From the NCBI GenBank assembly GCA_964403415.1, contig CAYOFF010000001.1, positions 868,001-932,000 of the forward strand: 64,000 bases of DNA. The letters run 5' to 3'. Every line of letters starts with the position of its first letter. Position 1 is the first letter of the stretch. This document shows positions 20,846 through 30,092 of this stretch, piece after piece. The notes under the pieces are model-generated. The model ran no database searches, was not told where the DNA came from, and saw only the letters and a program-made list of their open reading frames with translations. This DNA comes from CAYOFF01 sp964403415 (GTDB lineage Bacteria; Patescibacteriota; Gracilibacteria; Absconditabacterales; Absconditicoccaceae). Made by a program: the position numbers and the translations under genes.

Positions 20846-21150
20846 GTGCGCTGATATGTTCTATTAAATGCTGCGTTTGCTGTGCTTGCTGTGTTTATTT
20901 TACTTGCTGTGTTTACTGTCGTTACGCAATTGTCGACTATTTTTCTCTGACCGTCTGCAGTCATCTCATTCGCATCGGGCGCATCAGTCGCCATGTCACT
21001 CATTGCATCAGTTGTCGTAGGATCAAAATATGTCCTTGAATAGAACTCTGCTTTTTTGCCAATATTAAATTGAGATACCGGCCTGTAATACCCCATAACA
21101 CGTGTAAAGATCTCGCATTTCGTTCTCTGTGCTGTTTGTGCTGTACTCAT
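20818..21150 (-). CDS. separate glycyl-radical subunit of class III ribonucleotide reductase
   Basis: 110 residues. Residues about 9-45 (TKCEIFTRVMGYYRPVSQFN, then IGKKAEFYSRTYF) are the extreme C-terminal glycyl-radical region of NrdD, with the radical Gly in RVMGY. In ordinary NrdD this follows directly after the zinc-binding CP-CD motif of the same chain; here the large nrdD stops and this segment starts anew after 48 nt. The rest is a Thr/Ala/Asp/Asn-rich low-complexity tail. A TGA at 20842-20844 overlaps the nrdG start as ATGA and is read as Gly, adding seven residues before TAA. I infer that it works in trans with the large subunit. Confidence 0.8.
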
Positions 21151-21198
21151 AATAATATATGTAATATACTAAAAATTATTTTTTTGGACTGCATGATG

Positions 21199-23394
21199 TT
21201 ACTGCGTCTGCACAGGTAGTCTTGAGATGTTTGTTGAGTAGACGCTTCTCAAGGCGAGATCCATTTCTTCTCATCACACATAGCCGATCTCTTCATCACA
21301 GCGCGGACAGTAGTCGTGCTCGCCTGCAATATGTCCGTGCTTCATGCACACACTAAATGTCGGCGTCACCGTAATGTATGGCAACTGGTATCTGGTAAGC
21401 ACTTTCTTGACGAGTGCCATACAGCTTTTTGCATCTGGCATTCTCTCTCCCAGATACAGATGCAATACCGTTCCACCCGTGTATCTACACTGCAACTCGT
21501 TTTGCTGCTCCATCGCTTCGAAGATATCCTCTGTCCACTCTACTGGCAACTGCGTTGAGTTGGTGTAGTAGGGTGCATCTTTGGTTCACGCTTGGAGAAT
21601 ATCTGGGAAATGTTTTTTGTCTTCTTTTGCAAATCTATATGTTGTTCACTCAGCTGGTGTCGCTTCGAGATTGTACAAATTTCCTGTCTCTTCCTGATAT
21701 GCGGTCAGCACCTCTCTCATCATATCGAGCACCTTGAGCGCAAATGCTTTTCATGCAGGTGTGGCAATTGACTCAGTGTCACCTGTGAAGTTACGAATTG
21801 CTTCGTTCATACCATTGATTCCTATCGTCGAAAAATGATTTCTAAACGAGCCAAGATATCTTTTGGTGTATGGGTAGAGACCGGCATCAAGTCGCTTGGA
21901 GAGTTCTTTTCTTTTGATCTCGAGCGAACTTTTCGCAAGATCCATGAGATAACGAATACGTCCCAAAAATCCTTCTTCATCTCCTTTGAAGAGATATCAG
22001 ATACGTGCCACGTTGATTGTAACGACGCCAATTGATCAGGTCATCTCTGCTGATCCAAACAGTCCGTTTCCTCTTTTGGTGAGCTGTGTAAGATCAAGCT
22101 GTAATCTACAGCACATACTTCTTACTGCTCATTGTGTATATGCGTGTGGGTTTTTGCGTTTCTCGACTGTCCCATCTGGTTGTTTCTCATAGATGAACTG
22201 TGATCCTACGAAATTCTGGAAGTAGGGTATGCCATACTTAGCTGTCATTTCGAAAAGTGACTCGATATCTGGATCATCCCAGGGAAAATCTTCAGTAATA
22301 TTGTAGGTAGGAATAGGAAAGGTGAAGACCCTTCACTTGGCGTCACCATGGGTGTAGACTTCTATGATTGCTTTGTTGATCATTCTCATTTCATCTTGAA
22401 GCTCTCCAAATTTCTTGGGATATTCTCACTCTCTGATGCCTCCGAGGAAGAGCGCTTTCTCTCTGAGATCATCCGGACACACTCGGTCAAGCGTGATATT
22501 GGTAAACGGCGTTTGTGTTCACCACCTCGATGGTACATTGAGTCCAAAGATAAAATTCTGCATCTGCTGCACCACGTACTGATACGTCTTGTCATGGAGA
22601 TATGTTTCTTTTTCTTGGTCGCTCGCAAACGTTGCACCTACTTCGTCTAGCTCAGCTCTGAGCTGCTCTTTGTGTTTGTGTACAAATGGCGCAAGGTACG
22701 TATCAAATGACGAAAATGCTTGCGCACCTGCTCGCTCGTTTTGCAACGTTCCCAGAAAATTAATCATCTGGTTGACCGCTGATTGTAAGTTTCTGGGCGG
22801 CGTAGATTCTACTCTATTGGAGAGGCCATTGAATCACTCCTCTATCAGCTGCCTTAGACTTCGTCATGCACAATATCCACTAAACATATCTAGATCATGA
22901 ATGTGCATATCTCACTGTCTGTGCGCTACTCATACTGCCTCAGGATAAATATGTGATAGCCAGTAGTTGGCGGTTACTTTACCAGATACGTTGAGGATTA
23001 GTCCTCCAAGTGAGTAGCCCTGATTGGCGTTTGCGTTCACTCTCCAGTCCGTCTGCTCGAGGTACTCTTCGATACTCTTCCCCACCTCGATCACTACATG
23101 TTTTTCCTGTCTCGTCTCTGTTCTTTTCTGGCGATAGAGAATGTACGCTTTTGCCGCATGAATATAGCCCTCTTCAGCTAGCACCATCTCCACCATGTCT
23201 TGGATGGTTTCGATCTGTGGACATACCTCTCACTTCGTTTCTAGACGCACCACCACTAGCTCCACAAGCCTATCAAGATCTGCCGCCTCATCCTCTCCTG
23301 CTGCCTCCATTGCCTTGTGTATCGCATCACGTATCTTCATAGCCTCGAAAGGCACAATAGCTCCTGAACGTTTCACCACTTGTAATATTGTCAT
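21199..23394 (-). CDS. nrdD: anaerobic ribonucleoside-triphosphate reductase, large chain lacking the glycyl-radical segment
   Basis: 731 residues. An N-terminal ATP-cone (VVKRSGAIVPFEAMKIRDAI) gives allosteric control; then the NrdD core starts with DWRVNANANQGYSLGGLILN and ends in a zinc ribbon (CMKHGHIAGEHDYCPRCDEE). After it come only about 30 unrelated residues and TAA; the RVxGY glycyl-radical loop is missing from this chain and is found in the next gene. The enzyme reduces NTPs to dNTPs without oxygen. ATG 23394 has a good ribosome-binding site (AGGAG). Two NrdR-box-like repeats lie 45-92 nt upstream. Confidence 0.92.
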
Positions 23395-23438
23395 CTGCTC
23401 CTACTAGTAAATAAAAATGTAATCAAAAATCACTTCAA

Positions 23439-23486
23439 ATACTAGATATAGTGTATAATTCTTCTTTTCTATACAATATCTAGTAG
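23439..23486. promoter_or_regulatory. tandem NrdR-box-like operators upstream of nrdD
   Basis: Two palindromic 16-mers, ATACTAGATATAGTGT at 23439-23454 and ATACAATATCTAGTAG at 23471-23486, match the NrdR consensus acaCwATATaTwGtgt at about 14 and 12 of 16 positions. Their centres are 32 bp apart, the three-turn spacing typical of NrdR box pairs. They flank the likely nrdD promoter. No nrdR gene is in the window. Confidence 0.65.
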
Positions 23487-23843
23487 TCCATAGCTACCCC
23501 GACAAAAAAGTTTTACAAGGGATGTTTTCGTAAAAAAAATTTGGTGAAAGATCTTTTGTGTGTGGGGTTCTTGTGGGTTATTTTTTTGGAAACTGGTGAC
23601 TGCTCGGATGGTATCTCTTGTTTTTGATCTTACTTTTGAGACAGCCCTGTGCTGCTGTTCTTTTTTGCGTGTTGTGTCTGATGGTGTGTCTCTATGGTGG
23701 AGCATATTGTATTTCATGGAATGGAGTATGCCGCACACACTGCTCCCCATCTTTCGCTCTTTTGTAAAGAAAAATCCTACGCTTCCTCAGATAGTCCGCC
23801 TTCCAAGATGCCCGTAAAAACGTACAACAAAAGCGTTATTTTT
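23487..23843. other. intergenic stretch with no supported gene
   Basis: About 360 nt between the nrdD operators and the VTC promoter. A plus-strand frame ending at TAA 23815-23817 is open with UGA=Gly from about 23503 and codes for a hydrophobic, Trp/Cys-rich peptide, but it has no ATG start, no ribosome-binding site and no recognisable motif. Minus-strand frames are Lys/Arg-rich without motif and one runs into the NrdR boxes. I do not call a gene here. Confidence 0.5.
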
Positions 23844-23872
23844 TTGACAAACTCTGCGTTTTGATCTATACT
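23844..23872 (+). promoter_or_regulatory. sigma70-type promoter of the polyphosphate gene pair
   Basis: TTGACA (23844-23849) and TATACT (23867-23872) with a 17-nt spacer, 52 nt before the VTC-domain start. Near-perfect match. Confidence 0.75.
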
Positions 23873-23924
23873 AGTTACGTTGTTGTCTTTGGGCTCATTC
23901 TCGTTTATTTCCCATAGTTTGGTG

Positions 23925-24869
23925 ATGAAAAAAACAAATCTCCTTCTTGCAGAGACCCTCAAGGGGTTTGCACCCATTAGTCTTGACCAGCTTAATGCAA
24001 CTGTTGCACTTATGGAAAGAATGGAGACTAAGTACATCATCCATGGATCAGAGCTAAAGTCGATTCTCCAGGAAATTAAGGACGATTTCTTCGTGCTTAC
24101 CATCAATGGAAAGTCTATTTTCGACTATGACAACGTCTATATGGATACCAAGGACTATATGTTCTACTATCAGCACGAAAATAAGCAGACCAAGAGAGCC
24201 AAGATTAGAACTAGACACTATGTAGATAGTAGCTTAGGATACTTTGAGTTTAAACAAAGAGAGTGAAAGGTTATCAGAAAGTTTAGATACGAGTGCGGTC
24301 CGGACAATACAGGCAAGATGACTAATGAGTCTATGAGCTTTTACTATGGTGTCTATCAGTCACTGTACGGTGATGCTCCAGACCATATCATTTTCCCAGC
24401 AATCAGAAATAGCTACAAAAGATTTACCCTCTGCAGCAAGAAAAACGACGAAAGACTTACGATAGATTTTGATATCGAGCTCTGGGATGCTAGAAACCCT
24501 GATGCTAAACCCGTAAAACTTCAAAACCTCGTCATTATTGAAAGCAAATCTAACTCCAATACCTGCAAGAGTCGCGAGATTCTCAAGTCACGCGGTATCG
24601 AAGATGCTTCAGGATGTAGCAAGTACTGCCTCGGTCTTTACTATCATCATCTTGTAAATAGCCGAAACACCTTCAAGGATGCTATCTCTACGATCGAAGC
24701 AATCAGAAAAGCGAAAGACCGGGAGAGCTACAAAACAGAGAAGACACTCAACAAAATGACTCCTATCGCAATGGGTGCATCTCCATCTGCTACGCCTACG
24801 TCAGCAGCTGCTACAACACCTTCGACGCAGAGCAACTCCTCTACTGACACATGATCACAAACAGCATAG
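23925..24869 (+). CDS. VTC-domain protein (polyphosphate polymerase-like)
   Basis: 314 residues. The tunnel-fold VTC signatures are in order: ERMETKYIIHGSELKSILQE, YDNVYMDTKDYMFYYQHEN, RAKIRTRHYVDSSLGYFEFK with KGxxxKxR-like GKVIRKFRYE, and LTIDFDIELWD plus LVIIESKSNSN near the end. Alternating charged residues on these strands bind the phosphate chain and metal in VTC4 and related bacterial proteins. A Ser/Thr/Ala-rich tail follows from about residue 275. It precedes a PPK2 gene by 53 nt on the same strand, which supports a role in polyphosphate metabolism. ATG 23925 is chosen over the upstream TTG 23880, which would coincide with the expected transcript start. Confidence 0.82.
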
Positions 24870-24922
24870 CATACATAATACGTAGATCTCTTCACGAACT
24901 CCTTTAGCATTCTCATTTACAC

Positions 24923-25693
24923 ATGCACGCCAAGAAACATCTCGACGACATTAGTACTACTGCACCTGACTTTCTCGACAAGGATAACATCAAAGATGAA
25001 ACCGATCTCCTCGTAGAAAAAATCGACAACTACCAAAACATCATGTACGCTCAGGGGAAGTATAGTCTTTTGATTATCTTGCAGGGTATGGATGCGTCTG
25101 GTAAGGATGGTGCTGTGAGGCATATCTTTAGTGGTGTGAATCCTATGGGATGTAGCGTAGTGAGTTTCAAGGGACCTACCGAAGAAGAGCTAGCGCATGA
25201 CTATCTCTGGAGAATTCACCAACACACCCCCAAGAAGTGAATGATTCAAATTTTCAACCGCTCGCACTATGAGGATATTCTTGTCCCTACCGTAGAAGAG
25301 CTGTTGCCTCAAGAAGTTATCGACAAAAGATACGAACACATCAATAATTTCGAAAAACTACTGACTGATCACGATACCATTGTACTCAAGTTTTATCTGC
25401 ATATCTCTTCCAAAGAGCAGAAAAAAAGACTCAAGGAGAGAATGGAAGATCCTCATAAGTACTGGAAACACAACGACGATGATCGAGATAGTCGTAAAAA
25501 ATGGGATGATTATATGGATGTGTATGATACTATCTTTGCGAGGTGCAATGAGATCCCTCGGCATATTATTCCTTCTGATGACAATCGATACAAGGTCAAT
25601 CAAATAGCAAAAGTTATCGTAGAGACGTTTGAAGGGCTTGACCTCAAATGGCCAGACCTCGAAACGGATGATGACGATGATGATAAGGCATAA
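24923..25693 (+). CDS. ppk2: polyphosphate kinase 2 family protein (PPK2)
   Basis: 256 residues, single PPK2 domain. Walker A is LQGMDASGKDGAVRHIFSGV, then GCSVVSFKGPTEEELAHDYL with WRIHQHTP, the Walker B-like IQIFNRSHYEDILVP, and the lid ERMEDPHKYWKH. These are the hallmarks of class I PPK2 enzymes, which phosphorylate nucleoside diphosphates with polyphosphate or run the reverse reaction. One UGA-Gly replaces the Gly in the KKGMIQIFNRS segment. The acidic tail ends in a run of Asp. It forms an evident pair with the upstream VTC protein. Confidence 0.93.
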
Positions 25694-25709
25694 CATATTC
25701 TTGTCCTTA

Positions 25710-25743
25710 CTAGAGATCTATAGATCTGGAGACAGAGATCTAG
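25710..25743. terminator. palindromic hairpin between convergent genes
   Basis: Contains a perfect 14-nt palindrome (AGATCTATAGATCT, 25714-25727) and a third AGATCT copy with flanking CTAG at both ends. It lies between the stops of ppk2 (25693) and the minus-strand gene ending at 25749. No T-run, so its action as terminator is uncertain. Confidence 0.4.
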
Positions 25744-25748
25744 AAATG

Positions 25749-26270
25749 TTACTCTTCGCTTTTCTGTTCACCCTTGGTTGCTCAGAAGAGACGCTGCAAA
25801 AGAGCTATATCCGCTTCGGTTAGCTCTTTTTCTGTATCTTCTTCATCTTCTTCTGCATCAAGATCCAAATCACCAAACATTGCCTGGAGTCTTGCGATTT
25901 CCTCTGCTGAGAAATTTTTGGTAACAGCGTCGCTGGTGAAGTCGATATCAAACTCTTGATCGTCATCATCACAGCATGCGCATCCTCACTCTCCTCCTTC
26001 ATCGCTGCAACATCCTCCATCACTACATGCTCCCCCGCAGCATCCGTCTTCATCATCACTGCAGCAGCCACCCTCTTTATCGTCGCTGCAACATCCTCCG
26101 CCACCATGCGTATGACCGTGTGTATGTCCGTGAATGTGTGTGTGTACGTGATCTTCTGTGGTAGATCCATCTTCACTCGTTGTTTGTATTTCATCTACTT
26201 CAATAGTATCGATCGTTAGACCATCCTCAGGTGTCATAGCATCATCTGTTGTCTTGTCGTCTTTGTGCAT
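25749..26270 (-). CDS. His/Cys-rich acidic putative metal-binding protein, 173 aa
   Basis: Unknown family. After an acidic N-terminus (MHKDDKTTDDAMTPEDG) comes a His-Gly-Thr run (HVHTHIHGHTHGHTHGGGG) and then a series of CC pairs separated by Asp, Gly and Glu (CCSDDKEGGCCSDDEDGCC, CSDGGCCSDEGGEGG, CACCDDDD), about 14 Cys in some 45 residues. The C-terminal 75 residues are an acidic helical part (EEIARLQAMFGDLDLDAEE). Such stretches bind Ni, Zn, Cu or Cd; an analogous His tail occurs in nickel chaperones. ATG 26270 is preferred over the upstream start at 26309, whose extra residues are hydrophobic. Ends convergent to ppk2. Confidence 0.72.
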
Positions 26271-26336
26271 AGTGTTAGTGCAAAAATAATAAACATAAGC
26301 CATAAGCAATCATCACGTCTCTCTAGGCGCGTGCGT

Positions 26337-27644
26337 TTAAACTTCTCCCATAAAATCCGTGATTAGAGTGTTGTATACATCTCGTCCTGCAGGAGTCAAG
26401 ACCAAACGATCACCGTCTGTTATCACCAGTCCCTCCTCCTCATAACGCTCCAAAAGATCCTTCCAAGCTGGTACAAAGAGATCTGCATATGACTCGTAGT
26501 GCGGTAGTCCTCTATCCGTCCTGAGCCCCAGGATCACACGCTCTATACGAGATTCTTTCTCATCTAACTCATGGACTGACGCTTCGTCTACGTACTTACC
26601 AGCCAGATAGTCTTTTCGGTGTTCTGTGTGTTTTCGACGTCTCCCGCAAGCGGCTGTAGTGGCAGTCGTCGTGGCGGTCGTTGCGGATTTACTGAAGTCT
26701 TCTCCTGTCACATCTGCACGCGCTTCCTGTACTTCCTGTTCGATATGCTCCCTGGCAAGATATGATGAGGCGTACATACCTAATCCGAGGTATGAGCCAC
26801 CCGTCCAGTAGACCATGTTGTGGAGGCTGCGCTTACCGGAGAGCGCGAAGTTGGAAACTTCGTATCTCTGATAGCCAGACTTACCGATCACCTTTCTGAT
26901 CCATGCTGCTTCCTGTAGGATATGATCATCATCTCATCGCACACGCTGCTCTGCTTCTAGATGACGGTTTTGGTAGTATCGATCGCTGCCTGGGAACAGC
27001 TCAAGCGTATAGACCGAGAACCCGTCAAACGCATAACTCCCCACTAGACGCTCAAAAAAATCTCTTGCCGTCTTGGTCCAAGGGAGATACTCAGCTGTTT
27101 TCCCCTGTTCTCCTCTCCCAAACGCGATGAAGTCGAGGTTGTAGATGGTGTTTTGCTGTTTGAGCTCTGGAAGTGACCTCAAAAACATCGTCAATGCCCC
27201 AAAGGTATATGCTCTTTTGGTTTTTTCGAGAATATGGTCATCAAACGTCTGTATCCCGAAACTTCGTCTCATCCTCGGCAGATCTTTGTAACGCTCCTGC
27301 GTCTCTTGCACAAATGCGAGGACCTCATCCTGTGGATCGGGATTAAGCTCTATCGTAAGCTCTTCGAGATCGGTATTTCATCGCGTAGCTCGTATGGTAT
27401 CTAGCAGCTGCCAGAGCCTCTCTTTACCAAGCTGCAGTGGTGTCCCTCAGCCGATATAGACGGTTCTGAGCTGTTCATTTGGATAACGTTCACGGTTTTG
27501 GTGTACTTCATTGAGCAGTTGGGCGAGATAGTCGTCTTTGAGGTAGTTGAGATCTTTGTTGGCATGTTCCTCAGGGAGCACAAAAAAACTGCAATATGTG
27601 CACTTATAGCGACAAAACGGAATATGGATGTAGAGGGAAAGCAT
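26337..27644 (-). CDS. hemW: HemW-like radical SAM protein
   Basis: 435 residues. It begins LSLYIHIPFCRYKCTYCSFF with the CxxxCxxC cluster motif, then TVYIGGGTPLQL (one Gly by UGA), and the family-typical SFGIQTFDD and YEVSNFAL. The C-terminal winged-helix-like part is present (RIERVILGLRTDRGLPHY). HemW is a heme chaperone derived from the coproporphyrinogen oxidase family; with no other heme gene in view the exact role stays open. An insertion of about 30 residues rich in Ala/Thr (residues about 240-270) is unusual. Followed upstream by about 100 nt of non-coding sequence and a Nudix gene. Confidence 0.88.
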
Positions 27645-27747
27645 TTCACATCTAAGCTAAAATTCATGTCATAGCACTTATACTTATTTCCTATTACAAT
27701 TAAACGCTTAGATATTGTGACGGTATGAGAATACAGAATATCTATAC

Positions 27748-28167
27748 TTATTTATCCAAATAACTCTCAAATGCCGGAATCAAATTGGGAATGAGATCGT
27801 AGTTTTGGTATTCTTTTGGATCGATCCAGAGATATGCTTCATGATCTTCACTTAGTGTGACGGCGTCTGACTCAGCAAAACATTCAAAAAATGTGCCTAC
27901 AATCTGCCATTGCTCACCTCTCACTACAGGCCTCCACTCATTTACAAAAAAAGGACGACCAATATTGACCGTTAGTCCTGTTTCTTCTTGGACTTCTCTG
28001 CGTAGGCTTTCGTCAAATCTCTGTCCCGGTTCAACCCTGCCTCACACGACATCAAACTTTCCGATATTCGAGCCGTCTTTGTACGCTGATGCCTCTCTGA
28101 GCAAGAGTACTTTCCCCTGATGTATAATAAACGCTTTCGTAGCGACAAATACTTTGATGTCTGTCAT
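27748..28167 (-). CDS. Nudix hydrolase, 139 aa
   Basis: Complete Nudix box GGRVEPGQRFDESLRREV followed by QEETGL; its first Gly is a UGA codon, so this gene is adapted to the local code. It has the short alpha/beta/alpha architecture of general NTP-cleaning Nudix enzymes and ends FESYLDK. Substrate not predictable. It is the last gene before a block of four genes that hardly use UGA. Confidence 0.88.
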
Positions 28168-28205
28168 GGGAACGTGAATAATAAATATCTCTAGTTTGAC
28201 GTATG

Positions 28206-29024
28206 TTACTTTAGCAAAAAGTCTACGACGCTACTCCTCCACTGTTCCAATCGATTTGGTTTTTCGATATCATGATCACCGTTTTCTATTATTATTTGAT
28301 TATCAAATTTTGTATGCAAACTCTCAATTGGAACTGCAATATCCCTTGAGCCATGAATGTGTAAGACTTTACTTTTCACTGTATCGAATTTAGTAGAAAA
28401 ATCAGCATCTTTTGCCTCTAAGAAGTATGTTGCATCAATATAATTTACCTTTGTCATTTTGTCCGTTCTTTCACAATCTTTTTGAAAATCACGTTCATCT
28501 AAATACTGCGCGTAATTGTGCCAAGTTATTTCAATTTCTGGATTCATCTTTTTCATTTGAGATGTCACAAACCAGTATCTCATAAGCTCTCTTTGATTTA
28601 GGGCGGGAGCAATTAGAACAATTTTTTCTATTTCTTCTTTTATTTCATCGATCTTTGTCGCTAAAACACAGCCCCCGAGGCTATGAGCGATGACACTTAC
28701 CTTTTCTTTTCCTATTTCTGCTTTTAGCTTTCCCATCGCTATGATAAAATCGTCAGCTTGTTTTGCTATTGTTGTGCCCCTAAAATCTCCATCAGACAGA
28801 CCACATCCTACAAAATCTAACCTCAAAACTGCTATCCCCTTCTCAGCGCAGTTATCTGCAAGTGCTTTAAATTTTTTTTCAGTAGAAGAGCATCTTTCAA
28901 ATCCATGAAGGCAAATTACCCCTTTACGAATTTCATCATCAGGCAAAGTTATAATACCTCTCAGTGTTTGATGTTCGCTGTTTGAAATTTCTAATACGTG
29001 TGTTTTCATAGATGATATAGCCAT
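28206..29024 (-). CDS. alpha/beta hydrolase (serine hydrolase)
   Basis: 272 residues with no UGA codon at all. Motifs: VICLHGFERCSS (oxyanion loop), VLRLDFVGCGLSDGDFRG, the nucleophile elbow SVIAHSLGGC, HIHGSRDIAVP with the catalytic Asp, and NGDHDIEKP with the His. This is the pattern of bacterial esterase/acylglycerol lipase-like hydrolases without signal peptide. All of its roughly 16 glycines use GGN codons, in contrast to the surrounding genes, and the base composition is more AT-rich, which points to recent acquisition. It ends in TAA. Confidence 0.85.
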   Translation of the reverse strand: MAISSMKTHVLEISNSEHQTLRGIITLPDDEIRKGVICLHGFERCSSTEKKFKALADNCAEKGIAVLRLDFVGCGLSDGDFRGTTIAKQADDFIIAMGKLKAEIGKEKVSVIAHSLGGCVLATKIDEIKEEIEKIVLIAPALNQRELMRYWFVTSQMKKMNPEIEITWHNYAQYLDERDFQKDCERTDKMTKVNYIDATYFLEAKDADFSTKFDTVKSKVLHIHGSRDIAVPIESLHTKFDNQIIIENGDHDIEKPNRLEQWRSSVVDFLLK

Positions 29025-29049
29025 CAATTTAAAATATAATTACGTCACC

Positions 29050-29400
29050 CTAGTAGTTCCGCCTTACTGCTATAATAACTATCCCAAGTACAAAAGCGAC
29101 CATCCCTAGGAACCCGCCGACATCTCCATTGAGATACGGGATAGGAGAATATGCAAAGAGTATTGTCATGATCACTGCGATCGCAGATAATTTCACGCCA
29201 TTCTTTCTTGTTAAGAGTCTTGAGGAATCTTTCATCGAAGGTCCGCAGGCTATTGTAATCACTAGACCAAGAATAAAAATCATTGCCCCAAGAATATCGA
29301 TATCGATTTCCCACAATCCATAGGTGACGAAGTTGAGCAGAAAAACTGCTATTCCTATAGCACATACTATAATTCCATTTCTTCTTGTGAGGAGGTTCAT
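29050..29400 (-). CDS. small four-helix membrane protein with internal duplication
   Basis: 116 residues made of two similar halves, each starting with a LLTR(R/K)NG motif (NLLTRRNGIIVCAIGIAVFL and RLLTRKNGVKLSAIAVIM) and containing two hydrophobic helices. It ends in VRRNY and has no UGA-Gly among about 12 glycines. Function unknown. It lies between the hydrolase and the Nudix gene on the same strand, in the low-UGA block. Confidence 0.75.
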   Translation of the reverse strand: MNLLTRRNGIIVCAIGIAVFLLNFVTYGLWEIDIDILGAMIFILGLVITIACGPSMKDSSRLLTRKNGVKLSAIAVIMTILFAYSPIPYLNGDVGGFLGMVAFVLGIVIIAVRRNY

Positions 29401-29428
29401 GGTAGTGGTTAAGATTTAAAAAAATCCT

Positions 29429-30013
29429 TTATCTAATGTATCTTTCAGGGTATTGTAGGAAGAATCTGAATAAAACACCTAACGTTCTGTCTTCACTTAT
29501 GCTCCCGTTTTTGCATAACTCTTTTATCTCATCAAACGTCTTCCATTCAACTTCAATGACCTCTCCAGCTTCAAGCTTCTGTCCATTCTCGATTTTTTCA
29601 AAATCATCAATAATAACATATATCAAATCCCACACAACAGTTGCTCCGGATTTCGCCGTTACAAAATATTTTAGATTCTTTGCGAGCAACCCCGTTTCTT
29701 CTCTACATTCACGTTTTGCAGCTTCAATCGCAAAAGGCAAGATATCGTCTGAAAAATGCTGCTTATACTCATCCAATGTATCAAACACCTTCCCTCCCGG
29801 AAGACGGTAATCATAATTATGTAATTCGGTACGAAATTCTTTTGTAATCAACAGTTTATTGTCATCAACAATGATAAGACGAGTCCCAGGAGATCTGCGA
29901 GCGATTTCAAACACCACTCTTTTCCCGCCTGCTGTCATTGGCTGTTGAATAACTTCAAATATGTTGCCTTTGTAGACAATTTCTTCTGGCCCGTCTTTCT
30001 GTAGTTTTTCCAT
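29429..30013 (-). CDS. Nudix hydrolase, ADP-ribose pyrophosphatase-like, 194 aa
   Basis: Nudix box with the longer spacing of ADP-ribose pyrophosphatases: RLPGGKVFDTLDEY then FAIEAAKRECREETGL. An N-terminal domain (EEIVYKGNIFEVIQQPMT) precedes it, as in this subgroup, where it mediates dimerisation. The gene has no UGA codon. It likely hydrolyses a nucleoside-diphosphate sugar. Third gene of the low-UGA block. Confidence 0.87.
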   Translation of the reverse strand: MEKLQKDGPEEIVYKGNIFEVIQQPMTAGGKRVVFEIARRSPGTRLIIVDDNKLLITKEFRTELHNYDYRLPGGKVFDTLDEYKQHFSDDILPFAIEAAKRECREETGLLAKNLKYFVTAKSGATVVWDLIYVIIDDFEKIENGQKLEAGEVIEVEWKTFDEIKELCKNGSISEDRTLGVLFRFFLQYPERYIR

Positions 30014-30092
30014 TTTTATTCAAACGTTTTCATTAAAAATAATTCTTGATCTGGATTTCATTTTACGAGTCTTGAAAAAATAGTTGTTCAGA

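Noticed and set aside
23469..23817. Overlapping frames between nrdD and the VTC gene
   Set aside because: No proper start, ribosome-binding site or motif; the minus frame would end inside the NrdR boxes and the plus frame is Trp/Cys-rich without family resemblance.
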